A DNA stretch of 64,000 nucleotides from Lactifluus volemus (GCA_022376515.1 WTXI01000067.1:114513-178512), one strand, 5' to 3'; positions 1 to 11,060 are shown, counted from the stretch's first letter. Numbers and translations are program-made. Notes: generated by a model from the sequence alone, not told the origin.

Positions 1-403
1 CATTGTCCTCTCGATGCTGTTCGGCAAAGCGACGATCAAAGAGCTTGAGAAAGGCCGTTTTTGGTTGTTGGCCTCCGGCCTGAATGTCGACGATCATAGC
101 GCAGGAGAGTGTTCGCGGAGTAATAAGTTGGCGAACATGCACGTGGATTTGGGATCCTTTGGCTGGGCCGATGACGTCGAGAGTCAATTGTTGGTTGACG
201 TGGTAATCCTCAAAGGGAGAGTGCTGAGCAGGCTGGGAGGGGGTTATCTTAGCAGGCTGTGACGGAGGTTTCTGAGCAGGCTTGGGAGTGGGCTGAGGTT
301 TCTGAGCGGGCTTGGGAGTGGGCTGAGGTTTCTGAGCAGGCTTGGGAGTGTGCTGAGGATTCTTAGCAGGCTGGGGAGTGTGCTGAGCAGGATGGGAAGG
401 CAT
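1..403 (-). CDS. Kinase-like protein, 5' end only (runs off the left edge)
   Basis: An open frame of 134 codons starts at the ATG read from 403 on the minus strand and stays open to base 1, so the 3' part lies outside the window. Residues 1-60 are rich in Pro, Lys and Gln and contain a tandem 10-residue repeat of the type PKPAQKPQPT. After that comes a non-repetitive segment with FEDYHVNQQL near residue 65 and FLKLFDRRFA near residue 122. The last motif resembles the first strand region of kinase-like proteins that are expanded in Agaricomycetes; this is recalled family similarity, not a computed match. A TATA-like element sits about 85 bases upstream. The start choice is supported by absence of an upstream in-frame ATG in the visible leader. 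Function is unknown. Confidence 0.5.
   Translation of the reverse strand, partial: MPSHPAQHTPQPAKNPQHTPKPAQKPQPTPKPAQKPQPTPKPAQKPPSQPAKITPSQPAQHSPFEDYHVNQQLTLDVIGPAKGSQIHVHVRQLITPRTLSCAMIVDIQAGGQQPKTAFLKLFDRRFAEQHREDN
222..391 (-). repeat. 30-bp minisatellite inside the kinase-like gene
   Basis: Four clear 30-bp units lie at 272-301, 302-331, 332-361 and 362-391, with two shorter decayed units at 222-271. The period is ten codons, so copy-number change keeps the reading frame of the Pro/Lys/Gln-rich N-terminus. Confidence 0.8.
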
Positions 404-486
404 CGTTTCGATAAGGCAAGGTAGGAGTGAGTGTGAGTGAGAAGGGAATTGAGCAGACTACCGATTCCTTTTTTATTATTATCTGC

Positions 487-494
487 ATTTATAT
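487..494 (-). promoter_or_regulatory. TATA-like element upstream of the kinase-like gene
   Basis: Read on the minus strand the bases give TATAAAT about 85 bases before the ATG at 403. The stretch between it and the ATG is rich in T and C on the minus strand, as in many basidiomycete leaders. Confidence 0.4.
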
Positions 495-499
495 CCCGC

Positions 500-1025
500 T
501 ACAGACGCAGTCCCCGGGTACGATGGTACAGGATTGGATCAGGCGGACGTGAGCAGGTATTGTGGCTGGACGGTACAAAGTGATCGTTCTACGTATGCGG
601 GATTTCTGGGGTTTCTGGGGCTGTGTCGTGTGGCGTCAGGTAGCTCGGGTCCCAAATTTGTCTTGGCGCCAGAAAAGCGGGGGTTAACTTAAAGAAGCGA
701 GCGCCCATGGCCCCGCCTCCCTGGGCTGTACGCAGGAGGGCGGGCGTCGCGGTCAACGGAGCGCAGGAATTCGTGTCGGACTTCGGGGAAGTAAGTGATG
801 ATATGTTCAACTTTTGCCACATACAGTATCAGGTCCGACACACCTTGTCACATGAAGTATCCATAGGCCATCTGCCGGTCCAAATCCTTCTGGGACTTGA
901 TGGGTGCCGCAAGTGCAGTTCGCAAGGGGTTTAGGCAGGTACTCCGGGTTTAAGGGCAAACCCGTCGGTGCGTCTCCTCCGTTCCATGACCAAAGTGGGA
1001 AGCTACCCCCGAAACGCTCCGAGCG
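500..1025. other. No recognisable gene
   Basis: The open frames here on both strands are short and resemble no family I know. I see no splice-linked exons or repeat shared with the rest of the window. Confidence 0.4.
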
Positions 1026-1417
1026 TGGGAAGATGTCAGGCTCCCGGGCTCTCCGAGTCGACATGATCATGATGGAAGCGGAAAGTTGTAAGTACTCAAT
1101 TACGATTGTTCTAGCAGCACGACCTCTCAAGTTAAGAATAGCACGGGTTTTGAGAATCGCCGTGTCTGACCGTATTATTCGCATCGTCGCATCGTATGAT
1201 TGGGCAGCAAGGCTTTCAATTACAGCATTACTGTAGGTTGTGGCCCATCTCCACACATTAATAATCGGGCGCATGTATATTTCGGTGTTTATCTGATTAG
1301 TGCTAAGGGTCAAATGTGTTGAATGGCCTCTGGTATTCATGGGCAGTCAGAAAAATTCAGTTTCGCATCGCAATCACTGGCATCACGATCGATTCATCAT
1401 GACCATGACCCCGTGAC
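1026..1417 (+). repeat. Diverged third copy of the repeat that precedes the HHSEP genes
   Basis: The segment matches 6087-6470 with many substitutions and small gaps. Shared landmarks include GAAGATGTCAGGCTC near the start, GTAGGTTGTGGCCCATC in the middle and a run ending CCCCGTGACTG. It carries only the left part of the unit that is duplicated at 6274-8153 and 12595-14447 and has no HHSEP coding sequence. Confidence 0.65.
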
Positions 1418-2043
1418 TGAGCACAAGGTCAATAAATTGCTGACAAGGAGCATTGACTGACCCTGACGCTGATGCGTGGATACGTATAAAATAGGCTTGG
1501 CCCGTGCTGTGTTGCTCGCATGCAAGGTTTGTGCGGGCGATATCCGACTGGCGTGCCTCGCAGGAACCATCAAAAGCTCACGTGAATTCCTTTCCCTGTA
1601 CGGGACGTCCGAATAGCCCGTTCAGGAGTTTCCTCAGTTTGCAATGACTGTAAATCGATCTCGTTTCTAGTCGCACAGGCGAATGGAACTTTTCGAAATG
1701 TCTGCCTTTTGGTGGCTTACTGAAGTATGTCTTCTGACGACATGAGTGTGTCTACTGCGATTCAAGTTCATCCTTTTCTGAATGCAAAATCCATACGAAT
1801 TTGCACACAAGCACACTACAATATCAATTGCTCAGTTTCACCAAGGACAATGCCCTATGCCCGTCTGCACTTACAGTAACCCACTGGCAGCAAAATTCGT
1901 CGTCAGCCACGGCAGTAGTACCAGTCTCATCCGATGGAGATATGGGCCTCAAATCACCGCCTCCGGCAGAGCTAGAAGAGGAATCCCCAACGGCGTTACT
2001 AGGTTATTGCTACTGTTGCTGCCGCTGACTCTGTATAAGAGCG
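1418..2043. other. Phospholipase D upstream region with a dispersed-repeat fragment
   Basis: Bases about 1525-1670 are a diverged match to 21630-21770, sharing GCAGGAACCATCAAAA and a following T/C-rich block ending in TTTGCAATGA. A TATA box (TATAAAATA) lies at 1485-1493, about 550 bases before the first usable phospholipase D start. Whether it serves that gene cannot be told from sequence alone. No coding exon is recognisable here. Confidence 0.45.
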
Positions 2044-5000
2044 ATGACCGATAGAGACTCCCGTTCACTGCTTTCCTTCTCCATCGGCATGTCCATCCAC
2101 ACTCATCTCCACTTACGGAAGGGCAAAAGAGACACCACAGGAAGACATGAGACTCCCGAGACGACGGTTAATGATAAGATACGTGCGGAAATAAATGCGG
2201 GTCATCGCTTTGGAAGTTTTGCGGGCGAACGACCTCAGAATTTTGTCAAGTGGTAAGGTAATGCTTCCTTCAAGATTAGCTTCCTCTTAGAGTGCTTCAG
2301 GCACATTAAGGGCCACGACTATTTCTATGCGCTATCCGAGATGCTTGAAAGCGCAAGGGAGTGCATCTTTATACAGGTATAGATCACTCCTCATGTTTTC
2401 CTTCATGTGTGACCCCCTTTTGAGGACTGGTGGTTGAGTCCCGAGCTCTACCTACGCCGTCCGCCCGCGAAAAATGCAGAGTGGCGCCTCGATAGGATCC
2501 TCAAGCGTAAGGCAGAGCAAGGGGTGAAAATATGTGTTGCGGTTTATCAGGAGGTATGCATTGATTACCGCCTCTGTGACAACTTATCAGCTTTGCGCCA
2601 CCCAAAGGTTGATCCATTGATGACGATGAACTCGACCCACACCAAGGTAAGAGGGCCCGTTGTTGACCATACACACACCTGATCGTGCTCATATTTTTAG
2701 AGAGCCCTCGAAGCCTTGCATCCCAACATTGCATGTATGCGCCACCCAAACCATATTGGAACTAAAGGCGGGCATCTATTTTTCAGCCTAGTTGGCGTAT
2801 TTATCAATGATTAGATGTTGTCAAGTATTGGTCTCACCACGAGAAAGTTGTCGTAGTTGACAACCATCGCGCTTGCATTGGCGGGCTCGATATTTGTTTT
2901 GGCCGTTGGGACACCCAGAATCAGCCGCTTGCCGATGCACATCCGACAGATTTCTCACGCACTATATTCCCAGGCCAAGATTTCAATAACGACCGTATCA
3001 CGGATTATCACAACGTCAGTGACTATGTAAACGAAAACATCTCCGTATTGGAGAGCCCTCGCATGCCGTGGCAGGACGTACGCCAGTTTTCTGTTCTTTC
3101 GTTCCAAATCCGGTCCTGGTTCACTTGCAATACTACTAGGTACACATGACAATCGATGGGCCCGTTGTCCTTGACATTGTGCAGCACTTTATTGAGCGGT
3201 GGAACTGGATCAAGCGCGTCAAGGTGTGCTACGCTCCACGAAATACAGCAACCTTATTATAACTTATCTACGCAACCCGCTAGTATAAAGATGACAAGTT
3301 CGTCTTAGTCCTTTTTGGAACACCGCCCTTGTTGATTACCTCATTCAAGGCGCTACAACTGGCTTGCGTTCCCAAACGATGTCGTAACCGCTCCAAGTGA
3401 AGCAGTCGTGAGCCATCCACACTGCGAACAACCATGACACCCCGTTGATCAGCATTCCAAATAGCGCTTCAACAGCCTCTTCAAGGACGGGGCTAACGAA
3501 AAAGATCCCAATCACTCAAGGTCGCCTTCTGGGACATGTCATGCACAGGTCGTTCGGAGTGTCGGCGCATGGAGCCTTGGCGTATCAACGGAACACAGCA
3601 TTCAGAACGCCTGTGAGAAGAACAGATTGTACCAAAACGCAGGGCGGCTGATCATAGATGGTGACAGATATCCAGATGATTCGGGAAGCCGAGCACTTCA
3701 TTTACATTGGTACGTTGTACCCAGTTTAACATCATGAATGGGCAGTCCTAACAATGCACCTCGCAGAGAACCAGTTCTTGTACGCTAGACTATTCCTCTG
3801 ATTCACCAAAGTAAACCTGATTTGCGCCTCGAGTATATCGAACACGAAAGAGACGGGACCCGTGAAGAATCAGATTGCCTCTGCGCTTGTAGAGCGCATT
3901 CTTCGTGCTGCAAAGTCTCGGAACAAGTTCAAAGTGAGCAGTTCTGTTCTTGTTCAAAGTGTGCCTAACACGCTTTTTATAGGTCATTGTGGTTCTGCCG
4001 GAGCTTCCGGATAATGCAGGTGATGTGAAGAATGTAACTACACTCAAGACCATCATTGCCGCTCAGTACCGCACTATCAATCGCGGTGGAAGTAGTATAT
4101 ATGAGGAGATCCGTCGAGCGGGATTCGAACCGTGAGCACGTAGCTCTCGCTCTGTACATGCCATCTGACGGAGTGTACCTCAAGCACTGACTACATCCGG
4201 TTCTATAATCTACGCGTATACGATCGGATCCCTGCTCCCATGAGTGCGTGCTCACTGTGTCTATTGATCATTCTTCTCATTTGTGGGTCAAAGACACGCT
4301 CATCGCTCCGGCGGAGACAAAGTCAGGCATCAAGTTCGGCCAAGCGCAAGCAGCACTCGCGCGTCAGTGGGTCTACGACTCGGTGGATGGGGAGCACATG
4401 CCAACTGAAGTCACGATTAAGATCCCGTCCGAAGGGCTCTCCCTCACCGAAAAGACGGCAGTGAAGACAGAAAAGTACCGAATTCCCGCCTCGCACGACG
4501 AAGCAGTCGCTATAATCGAGAAGTTCGAACATAGTGCAAGTGCCCTCGGCGGGACCAAATATGCCGCAGTTTCTGCTACCGTTGGCCAACATGCGTTACA
4601 AGTTGAGACGAGGCTTGCGGATGAGCAGTGGTTTGGAACCAACGAAGAAGAGCTTGACGCGTACGTTATTTGTCTAACACTGCGAAGACCTGCGCCTAAA
4701 TTTTACGTCCTTGCCAGATATGTTTCTGAGCTGGCGTATATCCATAGTAAGGTCATGATTGTGGACGATCGCCGTGTTATCGTAAGCACGTCTCCAGTCT
4801 TACCGTGCAGCCACTGTCTGATTTTGTCGTAACTCAGATGGGTTCAGCTAACCTGAATGACCGTAGTCAGAGGGTACGCAATACAGAAATTGCAGATCAA
4901 AATCGACCTTTGTATTCATATACTGACCACAGGGTGATCGTGACTCTGAGATTGCACTGGTCGTCGAGGATGAAGACAAGATTCCAAGTATGATGGATGG

Positions 5001-5664
5001 GCGGCCGTACACGGCAGCCCGCTTCGCAGCCTCCCTACGACGCAAGCTCTTCCGTGGTGCGTGTATAAATGTAGTACAAACTAAGTTATGCTCACATAAA
5101 CATACGCGGCCCGCAGCGCACCTCGGCTTGATTCGTCCGATAAATATGCTCCAAGATCAGGTTACCTCCTTCATGCGTCCAGCTCCGGTTCCAAATGACG
5201 ACGAGACGGGTCTCAAGGAGGACTTGAGGGTTGCAGACCCGTTGTCCGATGATTTCTTGAATCTGTGGAACACTACGGCGCGAGTGAATCGTGAGGTGTT
5301 TACGGAGCTCTTTCGCCCGGTGCCCTGTAACCTCGTGCGCGACTGGGAGGCTTATAATGTGAGTATCTGTCATCGCGCCGGTCCTGTGCCCTGTGCCCTG
5401 TTCAACACCGTGCAGTCATATAAGCCGAAAGTCAAAGTGGGGCACGTTGTTCCTGGGGTGTCAGTAGACCACGTGAAAGAGCGACTTTCGCTTGTGCGAG
5501 GATCGCTTGTCGAAGCCCAAATCGTTCGTTGCTTTTATCCGCTTCCCTTTGCAATCCCTTGTCCTGACTTTTAAAACTAACAGGACTTTTTGATCGATCA
5601 GACAGACTTTGCGGAGGGAATCAAGTGGAGTGGGACCGATCCTTTACTTCCGATATATATCTGA
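2044..5664 (+). CDS. Phospholipase D (PLD), 21 exons, with two in-frame stops
   Basis: This encodes a two-HKD phospholipase D that would hydrolyse phosphatidylcholine to phosphatidate and choline at membranes. I could chain 21 exons in frame: 2044-2252, 2301-2376, 2425-2553, 2608-2646, 2701-2790, 2826-3077, 3140-3223, 3284-3297, 3350-3612, 3668-3709, 3767-3779, 3834-3933, 3983-4131, 4185-4243, 4294-4660, 4718-4781, 4838-4873, 4933-5056, 5117-5358, 5416-5523 and 5584-5664, about 846 aa. Family landmarks appear in order: [26 protein letters not shown], first [13 protein letters not shown] in exon 6, [11 protein letters not shown], second [14 protein letters not shown] in exon 16, [10 protein letters not shown], and the C-terminal KWSG.D..LPIYI. 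Exon 9 contains TGA at 3435 and TAG at 3462 in the used frame, with no GT..AG pair between them, so the copy may be a young pseudogene. The 2790/2826 junction is the least certain. An alternative start is the ATG at 2089. Confidence 0.85.
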
Positions 5665-6273
5665 ACAAGTGGTAGTATCTGCCAGCGAAATTGGGTAGAA
5701 AGTGAATGTGTAGTCTAGTACCCGGGCCGTCTAAAACAAGCACGTGCGGCTTGTGTGTGGGTAAAGTAAAGGGAAACGGTCACGAGGACGTTGGAATTAG
5801 AGTGGGAGAAGGGGGTAGACTCGGAACCACGAGCAAGGTAGCAGGACAAGCCTGAGCTCGCCAACGTGCAAGACAATTCACAAGCAGCGTGACTGAGACA
5901 CTTCCATGCCAGAAGCATTCGGAAACATGGAATCAGCGACTCTAGATCTAGAGGCCTTGCTGTCATTCATTAGCTTCAACCCTCGTTACCTGAACTTGAT
6001 ACTTGTTGAATGGCTCGAAAGGTGCCTGTGAGCTGTGATAACTTCTCGCATATACTCAACTGCCCTTTTCCCGATTCACCGGAGAAGATGTCAGGCTCCG
6101 GGCTGCTCGGCTTGGAGACACACTTGTACCGTGATCATGACAGAAGTGGAAAGTGGTAGTAAGGACTCAATTGTGATTGTTCTTAGCTGCATGGCCTCTC
6201 AGGTCAAGAACAACAGCACGGGTCTTAGGAATCGCCGTGTCTGACTCCATTAGGACGATCAATTACAGCATTA
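5665..6273. other. Intergenic region leading into the duplicated segment
   Basis: Nothing coding is recognisable. Bases 6087-6273 match 1026-1240 and so belong to a dispersed repeat whose right-hand continuation is the duplicated segment beginning at 6274. Confidence 0.45.
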
Positions 6274-6994
6274 CTGTAGGTTGTGGCCCATCGCGGCGTT
6301 ACCTCACTGCACATTATCTATTGAGCGCAGGTACACACCAAGTGTTTCTTTCTAGCCAATTGGAGCTAAAGAACAGCTCAGGGTCAATTGTGTTGAACGG
6401 CCTCTCGATTTCATCTACAGATAGTTTCGCATCGCATCGATCCCATCATGACCTTGATCCCGTGACTGCCAGTGATGTTCAAGTTGGCTGGGCGACGGTC
6501 CGGGCACATCACTTTTGTATTACTCATTGTGAACACAGGACATGCCAATGCGCTTCTTATTGCCATTTGGAAACACAAAACCACGTTTTTACGATTAACG
6601 CTCGCTGAACACAGGAATATTGCCAATTGAAGTACAGGAACAACTCAGGGTCATAACGTTTGCGCCGCCTCTTATATCCATAGACGGTGAACTATTAGAG
6701 AGCGGTATAGACTCCCATCGCAATCATCTGTGATCTCGCAGCGCTGGCAGGGACAGGCACGGTAGTACGGCTAGTAGATGGGCGGCACAAACGCCCCTAC
6801 GGTATTGATTTATGTGCGCGCAGGAATCCTGTAGCCAATTGGGGTCTGTTGCACAGTGTTCTCAAGTGATGGAAGGGACGGCCAATAGATTGGCCCGACT
6901 CTGGATACGGTTTCATACGACACAGTGGGTCATGATATGGTCGCTCGCTACATTTCCGAGTCTTGGGACATATAGGTTTGCTCATAAAAAAATC

Positions 6995-7002
6995 TATATA
7001 AA
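6995..7002 (+). promoter_or_regulatory. TATA box of HHSEP gene 1
   Basis: TATATAAA lies 172 bases before the ATG at 7174. It is followed by a C-run and a CT-rich leader, and the same element occurs at the same place in copy 2 (13340-13347). Confidence 0.6.
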
Positions 7003-7173
7003 TCCCCCAGGTTTTGCTTCAGTTCCAGCATCCCACTGAACTGTACGTCCACACAACCATCGCATTAGCACCAAAGCGACGCGCTCACCCTTCCTCCTCC
7101 AGATTATCTCAACGAAACCAAACACAACCAGTTTTTTTAAACGTTTGAATTTGTTTTGACCAGTCGTCTAACA

Positions 7174-7868
7174 ATGGTGAGTTAGATCCCCCATGCATGC
7201 CCACGTGGTAGCACCGGGTCTCCGTAGTTCGACACGTTGGGCTAATTCATTGTATACAGCCCAAGCACTCAGCCCCCCATCACTCGGAGCCCCACCACTC
7301 GGAGCCTCATCACTCTGAGCCCCACCACTCGGCGCCTCACCACTCGGACGAGTCGTTGCCGTTGCCTCCCCACTCTGAGCCCCACCACTCGGAGCCTCAC
7401 CACTCTGAGCCCCACCACTCTGAGCCTCATCACTCTGAGCCTCACCACTCGGAGCCTCACCACTCGGAGCCTCACCACTCGGAGCCTCATCACTCTGAGC
7501 CCCACCACTCGGCGCCTCACCACTCGGACGAGTCGTTGCCGTTGCCTCACCACTCGGAGCCCCACCACTCTGAGGCCCGCTTGCCCCACCCCAACTTGAA
7601 GCATCTCTCGATCCTCAAGTGGCTCCGCGTCCTCAACCCAGAGAGCCTCATCTTCCAGTGGGTCGCCGACAGTGCCTGGCACGCTGTCAAAGGCGGGGCC
7701 AGCAATCCCGACGGCTTCTTGATGGAAATAATGCAGTCCGCTGCTGATCATCAGTTCCACTTCAGGATTACCGAACACGGCAACCCCATCAAGGCCTCCG
7801 AGCTCACGTTCAAGGAAGCTCCCAAGTTTGCCAAGATCCTCGAGGAACTTATCGTTCATCTCAAGTGA
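7174..7868 (+). CDS. His-rich HHSEP-repeat protein, copy 1
   Basis: Exon 1 is only the ATG (7174-7176). An 83-base intron with GTGAGT..ACAG ends follows, and exon 2 runs 7260-7868, giving about 203 aa. The N-terminal half is a tandem array of the pentapeptide HHSEP, with HHSAP variants and two copies of the block HHSDESLPLP. The C-terminal 95 residues, beginning LPHPNLKHLSILKW, are non-repetitive and look like a small folded alpha/beta domain with no family I recognise. There is no signal peptide or membrane segment. The many paired histidines make metal binding a reasonable inference, unproven. The same gene recurs at 13520-14158. The nearest similar architecture I know is His-rich metal-binding proteins, but I cannot assign homology. 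Confidence 0.7.
7275..7577 (+). repeat. 15-bp minisatellite coding for HHSEP
   Basis: The unit is CAYCACTCNGAGCCY, five codons. About 15 units are present, interrupted twice by a 30-base DESLPLP block, which indicates a higher-order repeat. Codon third positions vary among units. Confidence 0.85.
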
Positions 7869-8247
7869 TTTTGCAGTAGTAAAAACTCTTTAAGTTGGCG
7901 ATTACTTGTTACATCGGCCCCCACCGTTTATCTCCAAGTTGCGACATTTTCTTAGTAGTAGATGGTTTGTCTACAGGGCCTGTTCTGTCAATTAGATGTA
8001 CGCCTTCCCGTTTTGTTTTGTTCGTTTGAATGTGTCAGGATTGTGTCAGGATTCTAGGTAGTGATTCTCTGTGTTCACGTAGGAGTACACTGCTTGGATG
8101 TTACAATGACAATATGAGTTTGAGTTTGAAATGTTTATGGTACGAGGACGGTATGTCGGAAAAAATGAGATTACCATATCAGCGGAAATATGCACATATA
8201 AGTATCTAAATGTTCATCAGAATTCCGGGAGGGTGATCCAACCGATC

Positions 8248-8411
8248 TCCTCCATGAATCACACATAACACCTTCTTGGATCAGTAAGTCTGTTCACAAT
8301 GATCTGTTTGACAGGTCTTCATTAGCCTGACAGCATTGATATGCTCCATGAATCACACATAGCACCATTTCGGAACAAACAAATCTGACCACACATGATC
8401 TGTTTGACGGG
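8248..8411 (+). repeat. Diverged tandem repeat, two units of about 70 bases
   Basis: Unit 1 (8248-8316) and unit 2 (8341-8411) share CTCCATGAATCACACATA and GATCTGTTTGAC at matching spacing. No coding function is apparent. Confidence 0.6.
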
Positions 8412-8420
8412 TGATGATAT

Positions 8421-8590
8421 CACGTTATCAGTGGTCATCACCGTAATCAGTGTGATTAGTGGTTATCAGTCTTATCAGTAGTTATCTTACTATCTCGAGG
8501 TTATCTAGTTATCGACTTGATTAGCGGTAATCAGCCCAATCAGTGTTATCAGCAATATCTGACTAATCAGCAGTTATCACATATTATCCC
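8421..8590. promoter_or_regulatory. Cluster of TTATC (GATA-type) motifs
   Basis: Nine TTATC motifs, i.e. GATAA on the other strand, lie within about 165 bases, most as TTATCAG or TTATCTA, mixed with AATCAG runs. This can be read as a GATA-factor binding cluster or as a decayed short tandem repeat. It lies between HHSEP gene 1 and the uL1m relic. Confidence 0.35.
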
Positions 8591-8714
8591 CTCACTCACG
8601 TGCACACATTCAGAATGGTCATACAATGATATTCCAAATCATAATACATAGTCTATATGAAAGTATGAATACATGCCATACTGAGCAAACAAAGGGAATG
8701 GCATTGTGGCCCCA

Positions 8715-10371
8715 TTCAACCAGGTGACAAGGACGAGGCTCGGACAATGAAGATGGAAATGACTTGCCGGGTTTTGAGCTCTGGTCTTTGTCTGCGGGCT
8801 GCTGGTTCCCGATGGCGCTCTTACAATGTCTTTGACCGGGTAATCTAATTCAAACTAGGCTGGTGAGACCGGTCGAATTTGAGAACTGACAGTACTCACC
8901 TTCGCTATCGGGGTTCGGATTGTCCCAGCACTGGCATTGTCACCCTTCCACTCCGTAGTTCCTTGTAAACGCCAAATGTATCCCAAAACGTCGTCGGTGA
9001 CGGTGCCCCGACATTCTGATAGCATCAAGTCGCGCAGACCAAGGACATGGCCAAGACGTTAGGAAACGACCGAGGGGGGTGACAGGAATAAGGTTGCTTG
9101 GACCCTGCTGCTAGCCACCTAGAACGAGAACAGAACAAGTGTCAAACTCAGGAATCTGAAACGACGAGTTCACGCAACTCTCAACGAGCTCTGCTCCACC
9201 AACTATATCGGCACCAGCCCTTTTGGTTTCTTCTGTGGCCTTCCCTTCAACAACGGCGAGTACCTTATCCTTGGCCTTGGTTTGGGCTTCCTGCGGAGGG
9301 AGACACGTCCTCAAGGGATGGCTAAACCCCTTGGCATAGCCATTTTGATGTCGCGTTCGGAGAACCAACTTCAACAGCCTATGTAAAAATGAGTCGAATA
9401 GAAATAAGCACACACAAATTCTGAACGCACTCGTACGACGTTAATCAGTGCATCTTGTCTATCAAATCTTCGGGTGCCTCATCCGGTACCGGCTCCGAAG
9501 CGCACCGTCCTGGTCTCGACTCGGGCTGGCGGTCGCGGAGGTGGGGCAGGTTCGAGAGGCCGGGAAGCCGGGAAGCCTCCCTAAATTGATAGTTTGACGG
9601 CTCCCGGTCTCGTTCAGAGGCTCGCCAGTCGCGTTCAGGTTCCCGTGGATCACGAGCGTCCCAGGGACTCGGGATGTGGTCCGGAACGTCGGCGCGAGAA
9701 GCGTGAGCGTGGGGGGTTAATTGATCTTCCCATAGAGGGAAGGGGGCTGGAGTGGAATCGAGAAAACAGCTCTGCGGTGTCGAAGACTTCGGCAAGTTCG
9801 AATGATTCTCCGGCTCGCCGCTGAGGCTGTAGCGCGATAAGCCTGGATGTCATGAGGTCTCTGTCTTCAGGGTGGAAACCATACCAGAAAGCCTGATCCC
9901 TTTCTTCCTCTGTGAGACGGTGGCTGTCCAGCAAGGACTTGGTCAGGAAGTTGAAGTGCCGATAGTACCGGAGCACGTTCAACTCGTCCCGAATGCGTGC
10001 TTGAGAATGTTGCCGGATGCACTCGTAGAGGCGTTGTTTCGAGTACCGATTACGAGGGTTGAGGTCGGGGTAGGCGGTCTGTAGGGAGAGGCGGAAGTCC
10101 GTCCAGTTGACATCCACAAGTGTCATTTTCTCTGCATCGTAGATGCTCGGCTGTACTAATACGGTGAGAAATGCTGGAGAAAAAGGAATTGAAACAAGGC
10201 AGGACGAAAGGAGGACGAGAATGGGCGCGCTTGGTGTAAACCCGCACGTGGGCGAGCGAAATGAAGACAAGGTGCGGAGCGCACTTTCAGACACCTATGA
10301 GGGGGGATAAGAGGGATTAAAACGAGAGGAATGAACCTGAGTACAAGCTTTGAAGCTCTCTGCACAATCAC
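8715..10371 (-). pseudogene. Mitochondrial ribosomal protein uL1m gene, split by an insert
   Basis: On the minus strand exon 1 (10371-10345, MIVQRASKL) is followed by a 50-base GT..AG intron. Exon 2 from 10294 encodes a Ser/Arg-rich mitochondrial presequence and then SIYDAEKMTLVD, a typical uL1m N-terminus. The match stops abruptly near 10120 and resumes near 9460 with DALINV. After an intron it continues with AVEVGSPNAT, then QTKAKDKVLAVVEG, AGADIVGGAELVES, RGTVTDDVLGYI and TIRTPIAK down to about 8880. Later scraps (AIGNQQPADKDQ) reach about 8715. Frame changes occur near 9335 and 9070. The protein would be part of the mitochondrial large ribosomal subunit L1 stalk; this copy cannot make it. 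The 660-base interruption is described separately. Confidence 0.75.
9455..10120 (-). mobile_element. Gag-like retroelement fragment inside the uL1m relic
   Basis: The minus-strand frame continues directly from uL1m codons into about 150 residues unlike uL1m. It contains DELNVLRYYRHFNFLTKSLL, then EERDQAFWYGFHPEDRDL and LIALQPQRRAGESF. These resemble the gag-type domain common in Agaricomycete retroelement proteins (RYYR.F, FW.G..PE.R motifs). The second half changes frame near 9700 and ends with PDEAPEDLIDKMH. The tetranucleotide GATG (minus strand) occurs at both junctions and may be a 4-bp target duplication. No LTR, RT or integrase is present. Confidence 0.55.
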
Positions 10372-11060
10372 TGCAGTATCATGATGGGGGTCAGATGGCT
10401 AGGAGGAAAATGAGTGGGGATGCAAATTCACTTACCATGATTGGGTTTATATGTCATCAGCCAGGCGTGCACCCAGGGGGTGTTTTGGAGCCATTAGACA
10501 AGGGCGGGAGAAGGGCGCGCTGTGGCGTCCTCAGAACGCCGCCTCGGTATGTGAAAAACAAAAGCAGGTACAAACAGATCAAAGGTAGAGTCACGAGATT
10601 GGTCATGGAAATGTAAAACTTGTAGGACAGAATGAGGGAGGAGAAAGGAGGTGGTGCGAGGCAAGCAGGGAAAGGGCAGAAGACGAGTGAAATAAGGCAT
10701 GTGGGAGGGGTGGGGTGAATTGAGGTCAGCGGTGACGGACTCGGAGTAGTACTAGTGCTATCATCACCTAGCGACGTGGGCGTCCCTCCTCCGGAAGAGA
10801 AGTACACAGGTCATATTCTTGTTAGCGGGTATCACGTTTCGTTTCTTCCGAGAAAATTCCCCCAAATATCCAAGCTCGGCAGTAGGTTAGATAATGGTGG
10901 TGGGGACTTTACGCCTTTGCCAACATAGCTAAGGGTATCAACCAGTGTATCCTTTTCATGGCTGGTATCAGCCTAATGGTGCCCTACTTGACTCGCCCTC
11001 AACTTGCTCCTTGGCTGGTAAGTTTCGTTTGAATGTCCTACTATCGGTCCTCATTCACTG
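10372..11060. other. No recognisable gene
   Basis: Minus-strand open frames between 10457 and 10807 are rich in Ser, Pro and Thr without a recognisable domain. Nothing is shared with other parts of the window. Confidence 0.3.

Larger units (their letters stand above)
6274..8153 (+). repeat. Segmental duplication, copy 1 (contains HHSEP gene 1)
   Basis: These 1880 bases match 12595-14447 in the same orientation. The two copies share a promoter region, the first exon and intron, the repeat-coding exon and about 290 bases after the stop. The region coding for the C-terminal domain appears identical base for base by eye, while the HHSEP repeat block and some upstream bases differ. Sequence similarity starts at CTGTAGGTTGTGG and stops at GAGGACGGTA. 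Confidence 0.9.

Noticed and set aside
7269..7859. Long antisense frame (196 codons) over HHSEP gene 1 and its partner over gene 2
   Set aside because: They are reverse-strand readings of the minisatellite, giving an RVVGLRVM-type repeat. The plus strand has the TATA box, ATG, intron and normal C-terminal domain.
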